Shown: piece after piece, positions 10,184 to 20,083 of the stretch
How the letters are laid out: each line of letters opens with the position of its first letter
Position numbering within the stretch: position 1 is the first letter of the stretch
Assembly: GCF_021397715.1 (NCBI RefSeq)
Contig: NZ_CP090207.1
Span: forward strand, 1,984,001 to 2,048,000
Direction of reading: 5' to 3'
Origin: Pantoea agglomerans
GTDB taxonomy: Bacteria; Pseudomonadota; Gammaproteobacteria; Enterobacterales; Enterobacteriaceae
Length of the DNA: 64,000 bases
Position numbers and translations under genes: made by a program
The notes under the pieces: generated by a model
What the model was told of the DNA's origin: nothing
The model's input: the letters and a program-made list of their open reading frames with translations, nothing else
Database searches by the model: none

Positions 10184-11200
10184 ATGGAAAAACCACTAAT
10201 CGGCAAAAAGATACTCATTGTCGAAGATGAGGCTGTTTTCCGTTCGTTGCTGGACCAATTTTTGTTATCGATGGGTGCTGTGACGTTACAAGCGGAAGAT
10301 GGTCTGGAAGCAATTGCACAACTACAGCAGCATACTGTCGACCTGATAATTTGCGATCTGGAGATGCCGCGCATGAGTGGCATTCAGTTCGTGGAGCATA
10401 TCCGTACCCGTGGCAATGCGGTGCCCATTTTGATCATCTCGGCCACTGAAAACATGTCCGACATCGCGCATGCGCTGCGGCTTGGGGTGCAGGATGTGCT
10501 GCTCAAGCCACTGAAAAATTTTGAACGCTTCCGTGAAGCGGTCTATGAATGCCTCTATCCCTCAATGTTCACCTCTAAAGTGGAGGAGGATGAGCAGCTG
10601 TTCCAGGACTGGGATGCGCTGGTACGCGATCCGAAAGCCGCCGCCAAGTTGCTCAAGCAGCTCCAGCCGCCGGTGCAACAAACCATTGCGAACTGTCGGG
10701 TCAACTATCGTCAGCTCACCATGGCCGAGCAGCCTGGTCTGGTGCTCGATATCGCAGCCCTCTCTGATAAAGACCTGGCGTTTTACTGTCTGGATGTAAC
10801 CCGGGCTGGCGACAATGGTGTGCTGGCTGCGCTTCTGTTGCGGGCGCTGTTCAATGGCTTGCTGCAGGAGCAGTTGTCAGGGCAAAAACAGCGGTTACCG
10901 GAGCTCAATGGTCTGCTCAGACAGGTCAATCTGCTGCTGCGTCAGGCCAACCTCAGCGGCCAGTTCCCGTTACTGGTGGGTTACTACCATCGTGGTTTAA
11001 AAAATCTCATCCTGGTTTCAGCCGGTTTAAACGCCACGCTGCATGTTCATGCCCATCAGATTCAGCTCAGTAATGGTGTCCCGCTTGGCACGATGGGAAG
11101 CACCCATCTTAACCAGATCAGCCAGCGCGCAGATAACTGGCAATGCCACGTATGGGGCGCGGGCGGACGCATTCGCCTGATGTTATCGGCTGAAGAATAA
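10184..11200 (+). CDS. rssB: RpoS-targeting adaptor RssB (two-component response regulator)
   Basis: A 338-residue response regulator that delivers sigma-S to ClpXP for degradation. The receiver domain (residues about 9-125) has the acidic pair in IVEDEAVF, the phospho-acceptor Asp58 in DLIICDLEMPRMSG and the lysine in DVLLKPLKNF. The C-terminal half is a degenerate PP2C-like output domain with no DNA-binding motif, matching the E. coli protein. It follows rssA after 99 bases. Confidence 0.96.
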   Translation: MEKPLIGKKILIVEDEAVFRSLLDQFLLSMGAVTLQAEDGLEAIAQLQQHTVDLIICDLEMPRMSGIQFVEHIRTRGNAVPILIISATENMSDIAHALRLGVQDVLLKPLKNFERFREAVYECLYPSMFTSKVEEDEQLFQDWDALVRDPKAAAKLLKQLQPPVQQTIANCRVNYRQLTMAEQPGLVLDIAALSDKDLAFYCLDVTRAGDNGVLAALLLRALFNGLLQEQLSGQKQRLPELNGLLRQVNLLLRQANLSGQFPLLVGYYHRGLKNLILVSAGLNATLHVHAHQIQLSNGVPLGTMGSTHLNQISQRADNWQCHVWGAGGRIRLMLSAEE

Positions 11201-11393
11201 ACCACAAAAATTAATTTAATCTGGCGCTGGAGACAGGGCCAGAAGTTAGCTTTACACTTGGGTAATAGTCTTAATTTCGACGGTTTCAGTTCTTCCAGGA
11301 TAAATCCGTTCGATACTAACTGATATACTCATTTCCGAATTTAAACCGACATATCAAGTATTAACTTGAACGGCCTATAAGAGAGGTATCTTA

Positions 11394-12302
11394 ATGTCTG
11401 CCTATAAGTCCAAAGTAAAAAAAGCGGTAATCCCGGTAGCGGGTCTGGGTACGCGCATGCTCCCAGCCACTAAAGCGATTCCGAAAGAGATGTTACCGCT
11501 GGTTGATAAGCCGTTAATCCAGTATGTCGTTAACGAGTGTATTGCTGCGGGCATCAACGAAATCGTTCTGGTGACCCACTCCTCTAAAAACGCCATCGAA
11601 AACCACTTCGATACCAGCTTCGAACTGGAATCTATGCTGGAAAAACGCGTTAAGCGTCAGCTGCTGGATGAAATCCAGTCAATCTGTCCGCCACACGTCA
11701 CCATCATGCAGGTCCGTCAGGGCATCGCTAAAGGTCTGGGTCACGCTGTAATGTGTGCACACCCACTGATCGGTGATGAGCCCTTTGCGGTCATCCTGCC
11801 AGACGTCATCATCGACGAATACGAATCTAACCCAACCAAAGATAACCTGGCAGAGATGCTGAGCCGTTATGAAGAGTCTGGCCGCAGCCAGATCATGGTT
11901 GAGCCGGTTGCTGACGTAACCGCTTACGGTGTGGTCGATTGCCAGGGCGCAGAACTGAACCCAGGCGACAGCGCACCTATGGTCGGTGTGGTTGAGAAGC
12001 CTAAAGCGACAGAAGCGCCATCAAACCTGGCCGTTGTGGGTCGTTATGTTCTCTCCTCTGACATCTGGCCACTGCTGGCAAAAACGCCTCCAGGTGCAGG
12101 CGGCGAAGTTCAGTTGACTGACTCTATCGCTATGCTGATGGAAAAAGAGACCGTTGAAGCTTATCACCTGAAAGGTGTGAGCCATGACTGCGGTAACAAA
12201 CTGGGCTACATGCAGGCTTTCGTTGAGTACGGTGTTCGTCATCCGGTATTGGGCAAAGATTTTTCTGAATGGCTCGATGGCGCAGTTGGCAACAAAAAGT
12301 AA
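11394..12302 (+). CDS. galU: UTP-glucose-1-phosphate uridylyltransferase
   Basis: A 302-residue enzyme making UDP-glucose from UTP and glucose-1-phosphate, the precursor for LPS core, trehalose, capsule and osmoregulated glucans. The nucleotide-binding signature [21 protein letters not shown] is at residues 16-36. An AGAGAGGT Shine-Dalgarno precedes the ATG. It is the first gene of a three-gene block with ugd (22-base gap) and an epimerase (14-base gap), all acting on UDP-glucose, so coordinate expression for exopolysaccharide is likely. Confidence 0.97.
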   Translation: MSAYKSKVKKAVIPVAGLGTRMLPATKAIPKEMLPLVDKPLIQYVVNECIAAGINEIVLVTHSSKNAIENHFDTSFELESMLEKRVKRQLLDEIQSICPPHVTIMQVRQGIAKGLGHAVMCAHPLIGDEPFAVILPDVIIDEYESNPTKDNLAEMLSRYEESGRSQIMVEPVADVTAYGVVDCQGAELNPGDSAPMVGVVEKPKATEAPSNLAVVGRYVLSSDIWPLLAKTPPGAGGEVQLTDSIAMLMEKETVEAYHLKGVSHDCGNKLGYMQAFVEYGVRHPVLGKDFSEWLDGAVGNKK

Positions 12303-12324
12303 TTCATAAACACAGGATAACTCG

Positions 12325-13665
12325 ATGAAAGTCACTGTATTTGGTATCGGCTATGTCGGTCTGGTTCAGGCTGCGGTGTTGGCCGAAGTCGGACATGACG
12401 TTCTCTGCATTGATGTCGACGAAAAGAAAGTCGAAAATCTGAAAAAAGGCATCATTCCTATTTTCGAACCAGGTTTAACGCCGCTGGTAATGTCAAATTA
12501 CGAAGCGGGTCGTCTCAAGTTCAGCACTGATGCTGAAATGGGCGTAAACCATGGTGTTATGCAGTTTATTGCAGTCGGTACGCCCCCGGATGAAGACGGC
12601 TCTGCCGATCTGAAATATGTGACCGCTGTAGCGCGCACCATTGCGCAATACATGAACGATCACAAAGTGGTTATCGACAAATCAACCGTTCCGGTTGGCA
12701 CAGCAGACAAAGTACGTGCTGTGATGACGGAAGCGCTTCAGGCGCGTGATGCTAACATCACTTTTGATGTGGTCTCGAACCCTGAATTCCTCAAGGAAGG
12801 CGCGGCAGTGAATGACTGCATGCGTCCTGAGCGCATCGTTGTCGGCACCGATAATGACGAAGTGGTTGAACTGTTACGCGAGCTCTACGAGCCGTTTAAC
12901 CGTAACCACGATCGTATGATCATGATGGATATCCGTAGCGCAGAGCTGACTAAGTACGCCGCGAACTGCATGCTGGCGACCAAAATCAGCTTTATGAACG
13001 AGATCTCCAACCTGGCTGAGCGCTTAGGCGCGGATATTGAAAAAGTCCGTCAGGGTATCGGCTCCGATCCCCGCATTGGCTACCACTTCATCTATCCGGG
13101 CTGTGGCTACGGCGGTTCCTGTTTCCCGAAAGATGTGCAGGCGCTGATCCGTACCGCTGAGTCTATCGGCTACAAACCTCGCCTGCTGCAGGCGGTGGAA
13201 GATGTCAATGACAGCCAGAAGACCAAGCTGCCAACCTTCATCAAGCGCCATTTCGGTGACGATCTGAGCGGCAAGACATTTGCGCTCTGGGGTCTGTCAT
13301 TCAAGCCGAATACTGACGATATGCGTGAAGCCTCCAGCCGTGTACTGATGGAAACGCTGTGGGAAGCGGGTGCCTCTGTTCAGGCGTTCGATCCGGAAGC
13401 AATGGATGAAGCGCAGCGCATCTACGGTCACCGCAGCGATCTGAAGCTGATGGGAACCAAAGAAGCGGCACTGCAGGGCGCTGACGGCCTGGTCATCTGT
13501 ACGGAGTGGCAAAACTTCCGTGCGCCTGACTTTGACGTCATCAAAAATGCACTGAAAGAACCCGTGATTTTTGATGGTCGTAACCTGTATGATCCAGAGC
13601 GTACCAGCAAACGCGGATTCGTTTATTATGCAATCGGCCGCGGAGCGTCTATTCAAATTGCGTAA
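12325..13665 (+). CDS. ugd: UDP-glucose 6-dehydrogenase
   Basis: A 446-residue NAD-dependent enzyme that oxidises UDP-glucose to UDP-glucuronate in two steps. The Rossmann motif [10 protein letters not shown] is at the N-terminus and the catalytic cysteine lies in [12 protein letters not shown]. The length suits the longer UDP-glucose dehydrogenase type (about 440 residues) rather than the 388-residue E. coli Ugd. It is placed directly after galU, its substrate supplier, and 14 bases before a UDP-uronate epimerase. Confidence 0.96.
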   Translation: MKVTVFGIGYVGLVQAAVLAEVGHDVLCIDVDEKKVENLKKGIIPIFEPGLTPLVMSNYEAGRLKFSTDAEMGVNHGVMQFIAVGTPPDEDGSADLKYVTAVARTIAQYMNDHKVVIDKSTVPVGTADKVRAVMTEALQARDANITFDVVSNPEFLKEGAAVNDCMRPERIVVGTDNDEVVELLRELYEPFNRNHDRMIMMDIRSAELTKYAANCMLATKISFMNEISNLAERLGADIEKVRQGIGSDPRIGYHFIYPGCGYGGSCFPKDVQALIRTAESIGYKPRLLQAVEDVNDSQKTKLPTFIKRHFGDDLSGKTFALWGLSFKPNTDDMREASSRVLMETLWEAGASVQAFDPEAMDEAQRIYGHRSDLKLMGTKEAALQGADGLVICTEWQNFRAPDFDVIKNALKEPVIFDGRNLYDPERTSKRGFVYYAIGRGASIQIA

Positions 13666-13679
13666 TTAACGAGGGATTT

Positions 13680-14687
13680 ATGAACTTTCTGGTCACCGGC
13701 GCCGCAGGCTTTATTGGTTTTCATGTTAGCCAACGTCTGCTGGCTGCCGGTCACCAGGTTGTCGGAATCGACAACCTGAATGATTATTATGACGTAAATC
13801 TTAAGCATGCTCGCCTTAACCTGATCAAACCCGATCCTGCGTTTAGCTTTATTGAAATGGATCTGGCTGACCGTGACGCTATGGCGTCACTGTTTCAGCA
13901 GCATTCATTCCAGCGCGTTATTCATTTAGGCGCTCAGGCAGGCGTTCGCTATTCCATCGAGAACCCACATGCCTACGCCGATGCCAACCTGATTGGTCAC
14001 CTCAACATTCTTGAGGGCTGTCGCCATCATAAAATCGAACATCTGCTTTATGCTTCTTCCAGCTCTGTTTATGGCCTGAATCGTAAAATGCCTTTCTCAA
14101 CCGAAGATAGCGTTGACCATCCGGTCTCGTTATATGCGGCGACCAAGAAAGCCAACGAGTTAATGTCACACACTTACTCGCATCTCTACCAGTTGCCGAC
14201 GACCGGACTGCGGTTCTTTACCGTTTATGGTCCGTGGGGCCGGCCGGATATGGCATTATTTAAATTCACCCGGGCGATGATTGCCGGTGAAGCGATTGAT
14301 GTTTATAACCAGGGCCAGATGAAACGCGATTTCACCTATATTGATGACATTGCTGAAGCCATTGTTCGCCTGCAGGATGTTATTCCCGAGGCGGATGAAA
14401 AGTGGACGGTCGAAAACGGCTCGCCAGCCACCAGTTCGGCACCTTACCGCGTCTACAATATCGGTAACAGCCAGCCGGTAACGCTGATGAGCTATATTGA
14501 AGCCATCGAGAAAGCGCTGGGTATTACGGCCATCAAGAACCTGATGCCGATGCAGCCGGGTGATGTGCTGGAGACCAGCGCAGATACGGAAGCGCTGTTT
14601 AAGGCAATTGGCTTTAAGCCACAGACCAGCGTGGAAGAGGGCGTGAAGCGCTTTGTTGACTGGTATCGGGATTTTTATCAGGTCTGA
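13680..14687 (+). CDS. uge: UDP-glucuronate/UDP-galacturonate 4-epimerase (extended SDR)
   Basis: A 335-residue extended short-chain dehydrogenase/reductase with the NAD motif GAAGFIGFHV, the serine region LYASSSSVYG and the catalytic YAATKKANE (YxxxK). The N-terminal sequence with GIDNLNDYYDVNLKHARL is that of the Uge/capsular protein I group, which interconverts UDP-glucuronate and UDP-galacturonate. Its position behind galU and ugd completes a route from glucose-1-phosphate to UDP-galacturonate. Substrate assignment is by family; the symbol is borrowed from Klebsiella. Confidence 0.88.
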   Translation: MNFLVTGAAGFIGFHVSQRLLAAGHQVVGIDNLNDYYDVNLKHARLNLIKPDPAFSFIEMDLADRDAMASLFQQHSFQRVIHLGAQAGVRYSIENPHAYADANLIGHLNILEGCRHHKIEHLLYASSSSVYGLNRKMPFSTEDSVDHPVSLYAATKKANELMSHTYSHLYQLPTTGLRFFTVYGPWGRPDMALFKFTRAMIAGEAIDVYNQGQMKRDFTYIDDIAEAIVRLQDVIPEADEKWTVENGSPATSSAPYRVYNIGNSQPVTLMSYIEAIEKALGITAIKNLMPMQPGDVLETSADTEALFKAIGFKPQTSVEEGVKRFVDWYRDFYQV

Positions 14688-14699
14688 TGCAAAATAAAA

Positions 14700-14726
14700 A
14701 AGGAAGCCAGCGCTTCCTTTTTTTTC
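14700..14726 (+). terminator. Terminator of the galU-ugd-uge block
   Basis: GGAAGC and GCTTCC arms with a 4-base loop, followed by eight Ts, begin about 15 bases after the uge stop. An A-run on the other side may let it work in both directions. Confidence 0.85.
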
Positions 14727-14784
14727 GCTTAACGCTTATTACCTTCAGCGTCAGCCCCGCTGATTTTCAGCGAGGTTAGGGATA

Positions 14785-15192
14785 TTAAAGTAAAAAGTCG
14801 TCCAGCTGTTTGCCTTGTTCTTCCAGCGCTTTTTTAATCACGGCGGGTGTGCGGCCCTGACCGGTCCAGGTTCTGGATTCGCCTTTTTCATCAACGTAAT
14901 GATATTTTGCCGGACGTACTGAACGGTTACCTTTTCCTGCACCCTTCATATCTGACAGAGAGCTAAGCAATTCATTCGGGTCAATGCCATCCGCCAGCAG
15001 CATTTCACGATACTGATTCAGTTTACGTGCGCGCTCGGCACTTTCCGCCTGAGTCAGCGACTCTTCTTCGCGGCGTTCTTTTACCACCACTTCAAGCTTT
15101 TCCAGCATCTCTTCCAGCGAGTCTACCGGATACTCTCTGGCCTGGGCACGCAGCGTACGGATATTATTAAGAACTTTTAGTGCTTCGCTCAT
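14785..15192 (-). CDS. hns: Nucleoid-associated silencer H-NS
   Basis: A 135-residue H-NS. The N-terminal oligomerisation region ([20 protein letters not shown] and a charged coiled coil to about residue 75) is followed by the DNA-binding domain with the core motif [16 protein letters not shown]. It represses AT-rich and horizontally acquired genes. The frame stays open for 43 more codons upstream through AT-rich DNA, but the family start at 15192 follows a promoter at 15235-15263. The location between galU and tdk is conserved, with ugd and uge inserted. Confidence 0.97.
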   Translation of the reverse strand: MSEALKVLNNIRTLRAQAREYPVDSLEEMLEKLEVVVKERREEESLTQAESAERARKLNQYREMLLADGIDPNELLSSLSDMKGAGKGNRSVRPAKYHYVDEKGESRTWTGQGRTPAVIKKALEEQGKQLDDFLL

Positions 15193-15596
15193 TGTCCTGG
15201 TCTCTGAATAATAAAAAAGTTGTTTTGCCCGACAATAGTAGAGGCGGTAATAAATAACTTCAACACAAATTAAAAAATATAGCGTCAGTAAATATATAAA
15301 TAGAGTCGAAACAAAAGTCATGCTTCAGAGAAATTTACTTTTTCCTTGTTTAAGACTATTTCTTCACCGGTTTTAAAAGAAGTAAATGTAATACATTAAT
15401 GAAGGGGGTGAAAATTGCCGCCTGCGGTGGCTGGCTAAACCCAGCCCGGCTGCGCGCCGTGAAGCCAGCAGGGCGACGGGGTGCCAGCAATGCGGCTCCG
15501 TTTGATCACTATTCAGCGGCCAATCCCCTCGGTTTGGCGGCACTTTATGCTAATATGCGCGCCATTCCGTTTAGTCCTGATGAAGAACCCGCTGCT
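15193..15596. other. Intergenic region between hns and tdk (divergent)
   Basis: 404 bases. The hns-proximal part (to about 15395) is very AT-rich and holds the hns promoter; curved AT-rich DNA here fits known H-NS autoregulation. The tdk-proximal part is GC-rich, with a plausible -10 (TAATAT) near 15551. No gene is seen; the open frame running into tdk from 15399 lacks family similarity. Confidence 0.6.
15235..15263 (-). promoter_or_regulatory. Probable hns promoter
   Basis: On the minus strand TTGAAG, a 17-base spacer and TACTAT, 43 bases before the hns start codon, inside AT-rich DNA. Confidence 0.65.
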
Positions 15597-16217
15597 ATGG
15601 CTCAACTCTATTTCTACTACTCTGCGATGAATGCAGGAAAATCGACCGCCTTACTTCAGTCCTCTTATAATTATCAGGAACGCGGTATGCGGACGCTGGT
15701 CTATACCGCGGAAATTGATGACCGCTTCGGCGCTGGCACGGTAAGCTCCCGCATTGGTCTCTCGTCGCCTGCCTTGCTCTATAACGCAGAGACGTCGCTC
15801 TACCGCGATATCGCCAGCGAGCATGCTGCGCAGGCTATTCACTGCGTGCTGGTCGATGAGAGTCAGTTCCTGACCCGTGAGCAGGTCAAAGCCCTGTCCG
15901 ACGTGGTGGATAATCTCGACATCCCGGTGCTCTGCTATGGCCTGAGAACAGATTTCCGCGGGGAGCTGTTTACCGGTAGCCAGTATCTGCTGGCATGGGC
16001 AGATAAGCTGGTGGAGCTGAAGACAATTTGCCACTGTGGCCGCAAAGCCAGCATGGTGCTGCGGCTCGACAGCGAGGGTAAACCCTTTAGCGAAGGAGAG
16101 CAGGTGGTGATTGGGGGCAACGAACGCTATATCTCGGTGTGTCGCAAACATTACAAACAGGCGATAGAGCAGGGGTCGTTGCAGGCGATCTATGGCGCTC
16201 AGACACCGCTCAACTGA
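15597..16217 (+). CDS. tdk: Thymidine kinase
   Basis: A 206-residue type II thymidine kinase that phosphorylates thymidine in pyrimidine salvage. The P-loop is SAMNAGKST, the DxxQ-like element is VLVDESQFL and the zinc ligands are in TICHCGRKA and SVCRKHY. The start MAQLYFYYS matches E. coli Tdk; the 66-codon in-frame extension upstream was rejected as GC-rich leader DNA. Confidence 0.97.
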   Translation: MAQLYFYYSAMNAGKSTALLQSSYNYQERGMRTLVYTAEIDDRFGAGTVSSRIGLSSPALLYNAETSLYRDIASEHAAQAIHCVLVDESQFLTREQVKALSDVVDNLDIPVLCYGLRTDFRGELFTGSQYLLAWADKLVELKTICHCGRKASMVLRLDSEGKPFSEGEQVVIGGNERYISVCRKHYKQAIEQGSLQAIYGAQTPLN

Positions 16218-16234
16218 TGGTGTGGTGACAGGCA

Positions 16235-16263
16235 TAAAAAAACCCGCCGCAGCGGGTTTTTAT
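16235..16263. terminator. Bidirectional terminator between tdk and adhE
   Basis: AACCCGC and GCGGGTT arms, an A-run before and T-run after, in the 71-base space between two convergent genes. Confidence 0.9.
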
Positions 16264-16288
16264 TTACTTATCGGTCAGAACGCATCGG

Positions 16289-18976
16289 TCAGACTTTTTT
16301 CGCTTTCTTCTCGACTTTCACGCCTTTAACTGGCTGTTCGGCCACGGCTTCAGCGACGCTGGAGAAGGGCTCAACAAATTCGCGGCCATAATAGGTGTCC
16401 AGCATAATTTGTTTCAGCTCAGCAATCAGCGGATAACGTGGGTTAGCGCCGGTACACTGGTCATCAAAGGCATCATCTGCCAGCTTATCCACTTTCGCCA
16501 GGAAGTCCGCTTCTGCCACACCCGCTTCGCGAATAGAGGTTGGGATACCCAGTTGGGTTTTAAGCTCATCCAGCCACGCCAGCAGTTTTTCAATTTTCTG
16601 CGCGGTGCGGTCGCCCGGTGCCGACAGGCCTAAGTGGTCGGCCACTTCTGCGTAGCGACGACGTGCCTGCGGACGGTCATACTGGCTGAAAGCAGTCTGT
16701 TTAGTCGGGTTGTCGTTCGCGTTGTAGCGAATGACGTTGGCGATTAACAGCGAGTTAGCCAGGCCGTGCGGGATATGGAACTCTGAACCCAGTTTATGCG
16801 CCATGGAGTGACAAACCCCAAGGAAGGCGTTGGCAAAGGCGATACCGGCGATGGTGGCTGCATTGTGCACACGTTCACGCGCTACCGGATTTTTCGCACC
16901 TTCAGCATAGCTGGCGGGCAGATTCTCTTTTAGTAATTTGAGTGCCTGCAACGCCTGACCGTCAGAGTATTCATTCGCCAGCACTGAAACATAGGCTTCC
17001 AGAGCGTGAGTAACCGCATCCAGACCGCCGAAAGCGCAGAGCGAACGCGGCATATCCATCACCAGGTTGGCATCGACAATCGCCATATCCGGGGTTAATG
17101 CATAGTCAGCCAGCGGGTATTTCTGGCCGGTAGCATCATCGGTCACGACCGCAAACGGCGTCACTTCTGAACCGGTACCGGAGGTAGTGGTAATCGCTAC
17201 CATGCGCGCTTTCACGCCCATTTTCGGGAATTTGTAGATACGTTTACGGATATCCATGAAACGTAACGCCAGCTCTTCGAAATGCGTTTCCGGATGCTCG
17301 TACATCACCCACATGATTTTCGCCGCATCCATCGGTGAACCGCCGCCCAGCGCGATAATCACGTCAGGTTTGAAGCTATTCATCTGCTCTGCGCCTTTAC
17401 GCACGATGCTCAGCGTCGGGTCAGCTTCCACTTCAAAGAACACTTCTGTCTCAACGCCGTGCGCTTTCAGTACGCGGATCACCTGGTCTGCATAGCCGTT
17501 GTTGAACAGGAAGCGGTCAGTGACGATGAACGCACGTTTGGCGCCATCCGTAGCCACTTCTTCCAGCGCAATTGGCAGAGAGCCCCGACGGAAGTAGATG
17601 GATTTAGGAAGTTTATGCCACAACATATTCTCAGCTCGCTTGGCGACAGTTTTGGTATTGATCAGATGTTTCGGACCGACGTTTTCAGAGATGGAGTTAC
17701 CGCCCCATGAACCACAACCCAGCGTCAGAGAAGGTGCCAGTTTAAAGTTGTAGAGGTCGCCGATACCGCCCTGAGAAGCCGGGGTATTGATCAGGATACG
17801 TGCGGTCTTCATTTTGTCGCCGAAATAGTGCACGCGCTCAGTCTGGTTGTCCTGGTCAGTATAGAGACAGGAGGTGTGACCGATGCCGCCCATCGCCACC
17901 AGTTTTTCCGCTTTATTAACCGCGTCGTGGAAATCTTTCGCCCGGTACATCGCAAGCGTAGGTGACAGTTTTTCGTGGGCAAAAGGCTCAGACTCGTCCA
18001 CCAGCTGCACTTCACCAATCAGAATCTTGGTGCTCGGAGGAACGGTAATGCCCGCCATCTCAGCAATTTTAAACGCTGGCTGACCGACGATGGCGGCATT
18101 CAGGCCACCGTTTTTCAGAATGATGTTCTGCACTGCACTTAACTCAGCACCCTGCAGCATATAGCCGCCGTGACTGGCAAAGCGTTCACGCACCGCATCA
18201 TAGGCCGAATCAACCACAATCACTGACTGCTCAGAGGCGCAGATCACACCGTTATCGAAGGTTTTCGACATCAGGATAGAGGCGACAGCGCGTTTCACAT
18301 CGGCTGTTTCATCAATCACTACAGGTGTATTACCGGCACCGACACCGATGGCAGGTTTACCGGAGCTGTAAGCCGCCTTGACCATGCCTGGACCACCGGT
18401 TGCCAGAATCAGGTTGATGTCAGGGTGATGCATTAACTGATTAGAGAGCTCAACCGAAGGGGCATCAATCCAGCCGATAATATCTTTAGGTGCGCCGGCC
18501 GCGATGGCTGCCTGCAACACGATATCCGCCGCTTTATTGGTGGCGTCTTTGGCACGAGGATGGGGTGAAAAGATAATGCCGTTACGGGTTTTGAGGCTGA
18601 TCAGGGCTTTAAAAATGGCGGTGGAAGTGGGGTTAGTGGTCGGAACGATACCGCAGATCAAACCAATAGGCTCAGCGATAGTGATGGTACCGAAGGTGTC
18701 GTCGGTGGCTAACACACCGCAGGTTTTTTCATCTTTGTAAGCGTTATAGATATATTCAGAAGCAAAATGATTTTTGATCACCTTATCTTCGACGATGCCC
18801 ATGCCGGATTCGGCAACGGCCATTTTAGCAAGGGGAATTCGGGCATCTGCGGCGGCAAGCGCGGCAGCACGGAAAATGGCGTCAACCTGTTGTTGGGAAA
18901 AGTTGGCGTATTCACGCTGTGCTTTTTTTACACGTTCAACCAGTGCATTAAGTTCAGCGACATTAGTAACGGCCAT
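16289..18976 (-). CDS. adhE: Bifunctional acetaldehyde-CoA / iron-dependent alcohol dehydrogenase
   Basis: An 895-residue fusion enzyme that reduces acetyl-CoA to acetaldehyde and then ethanol with NADH during fermentation. The N-terminal aldehyde dehydrogenase half (to about residue 440) has the catalytic cysteine in NGVICASEQS; the C-terminal Fe-alcohol dehydrogenase half has GGGSPMDAAK and iron ligands in HALEAYVS and CHSMAHKLG. The tail is lysine-rich. A GGAG Shine-Dalgarno precedes the ATG. A perfect FNR-type box lies about 210 bases upstream. Confidence 0.97.
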   Translation of the reverse strand: MAVTNVAELNALVERVKKAQREYANFSQQQVDAIFRAAALAAADARIPLAKMAVAESGMGIVEDKVIKNHFASEYIYNAYKDEKTCGVLATDDTFGTITIAEPIGLICGIVPTTNPTSTAIFKALISLKTRNGIIFSPHPRAKDATNKAADIVLQAAIAAGAPKDIIGWIDAPSVELSNQLMHHPDINLILATGGPGMVKAAYSSGKPAIGVGAGNTPVVIDETADVKRAVASILMSKTFDNGVICASEQSVIVVDSAYDAVRERFASHGGYMLQGAELSAVQNIILKNGGLNAAIVGQPAFKIAEMAGITVPPSTKILIGEVQLVDESEPFAHEKLSPTLAMYRAKDFHDAVNKAEKLVAMGGIGHTSCLYTDQDNQTERVHYFGDKMKTARILINTPASQGGIGDLYNFKLAPSLTLGCGSWGGNSISENVGPKHLINTKTVAKRAENMLWHKLPKSIYFRRGSLPIALEEVATDGAKRAFIVTDRFLFNNGYADQVIRVLKAHGVETEVFFEVEADPTLSIVRKGAEQMNSFKPDVIIALGGGSPMDAAKIMWVMYEHPETHFEELALRFMDIRKRIYKFPKMGVKARMVAITTTSGTGSEVTPFAVVTDDATGQKYPLADYALTPDMAIVDANLVMDMPRSLCAFGGLDAVTHALEAYVSVLANEYSDGQALQALKLLKENLPASYAEGAKNPVARERVHNAATIAGIAFANAFLGVCHSMAHKLGSEFHIPHGLANSLLIANVIRYNANDNPTKQTAFSQYDRPQARRRYAEVADHLGLSAPGDRTAQKIEKLLAWLDELKTQLGIPTSIREAGVAEADFLAKVDKLADDAFDDQCTGANPRYPLIAELKQIMLDTYYGREFVEPFSSVAEAVAEQPVKGVKVEKKAKKV

Positions 18977-19435
18977 GGTGTTCTCCTGAAGGAAGTTAAA
19001 CTTTTTTAGTAAACAATCCTGCGTCCTGAGTATAGTCCCGCCTGGCTAGCGCGTCGGATTGGGCCAGAACGCCCGGATTTTCAACTGTTTACTAAACTAG
19101 TCTGCTCTCACAGCAGCGATGATGAACATCGATACCATTAATACTTCCGTTGCGAAAAGATTACCTGGTTTGAGGTAGGGCAATTTTGATGCAGATCAAT
19201 TTAAACCCAAGCTGACACCTTTCAGCCGCACTTTTCAGCGCCTGCTTGCTAAAACCGGTTACGCCTCTGGGCAGCTGGCTTGCAGCGGCTAAAACCAGCA
19301 GCTTTTTATTGTCTGGTAAAATGCGCTAAAACGCAGGGCGATTGGCAGAATAAATAGCTGTCTGCACATCTGGCATCAGGGCGCGTTTTCACTTACATTA
19401 GGCGCGTTTTCCTCCCCCGTGGTACGGAGTCTGTC
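18977..19435. other. Divergent regulatory region of adhE and ychE
   Basis: 459 bases with no gene. It contains the perfect FNR-type box at 19186-19199 and a long leader for adhE. The size matches the long multi-promoter upstream region known for enterobacterial adhE. No riboswitch fold was recognised. Confidence 0.6.
19186..19199. promoter_or_regulatory. Perfect FNR-type box upstream of adhE
   Basis: TTGAT GCAG ATCAA matches the FNR consensus TTGAT-N4-ATCAA at all ten defined positions. It lies about 210 bases before adhE and 240 before ychE. CRP boxes are similar but use different half-site bases. Confidence 0.75.
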
Positions 19436-20083
19436 GTGAACCCTGCGCTATTAGATTTATCAGGCTATATAAAATTTTTTGTCGGTCTCTTTGCGCTGGT
19501 TAACCCGGTTGGGATTATTCCGGTCTTTATCAGCATGACCCGCTATCAGGGCGTAACTGAGCGTAATAAAACCAATCTGACGGCTAACCTCGCGGTGGCG
19601 ATCATTCTGTGGACGTCGCTGTTTCTCGGCGATGGGATTTTGCATATTTTCGGCATCTCGATTGACTCGTTCCGCATCGCTGGCGGCATCCTGGTGGTCA
19701 CTATTGCCATGTCGATGATCAGCGGCAAGCTGGGTGAAGATAAGCAGAATAAGCAGGAAAAATCAGAAACCGCGATTCGCGAAAGCGTCGGGGTGGTCCC
19801 GCTGGCGCTGCCACTGATGGCCGGACCGGGTGCCATCAGTTCGACCATCGTCTGGAGTACCCGCTACCACAGCTGGCTCAATCTGCTCGGGTTCAGCCTG
19901 GCGATTGCGTTGTTTGCCTTTTGCTGCTGGCTCCTGTTTCGTGCCGCGCCATTGATGGTTCGGGTACTGGGTCAGACCGGTATCAACGTCATCACCCGTA
20001 TTATGGGGCTGTTGCTGATGGCGCTGGGTATTGAGTTTGTGGTCACCGGGATGAAAGCCATTTTCCCCGGTTTGCTGAATTAA
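19436..20083 (+). CDS. ychE: MarC-family inner-membrane protein YchE
   Basis: A 215-residue protein with six predicted hydrophobic segments, including the family signatures LVNPVGIIPVFISMT, SFRIAGGILVVTIAMSMISG and LPLMAGPGAISS. Transport function is presumed but no substrate is known. The start codon is GTG with a GGAG Shine-Dalgarno. It precedes opp as in E. coli. Confidence 0.93.
   Translation: MNPALLDLSGYIKFFVGLFALVNPVGIIPVFISMTRYQGVTERNKTNLTANLAVAIILWTSLFLGDGILHIFGISIDSFRIAGGILVVTIAMSMISGKLGEDKQNKQEKSETAIRESVGVVPLALPLMAGPGAISSTIVWSTRYHSWLNLLGFSLAIALFAFCCWLLFRAAPLMVRVLGQTGINVITRIMGLLLMALGIEFVVTGMKAIFPGLLN

Noticed and set aside
14758..14772. CGCTGA/TCAGCG hairpin as hns terminator
   Set aside because: Short stem with no T-run on the minus strand; function cannot be supported.
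18767..19009. Frames antisense to the start of adhE
   Set aside because: Mirror frames of a strongly coding region with no family resemblance.
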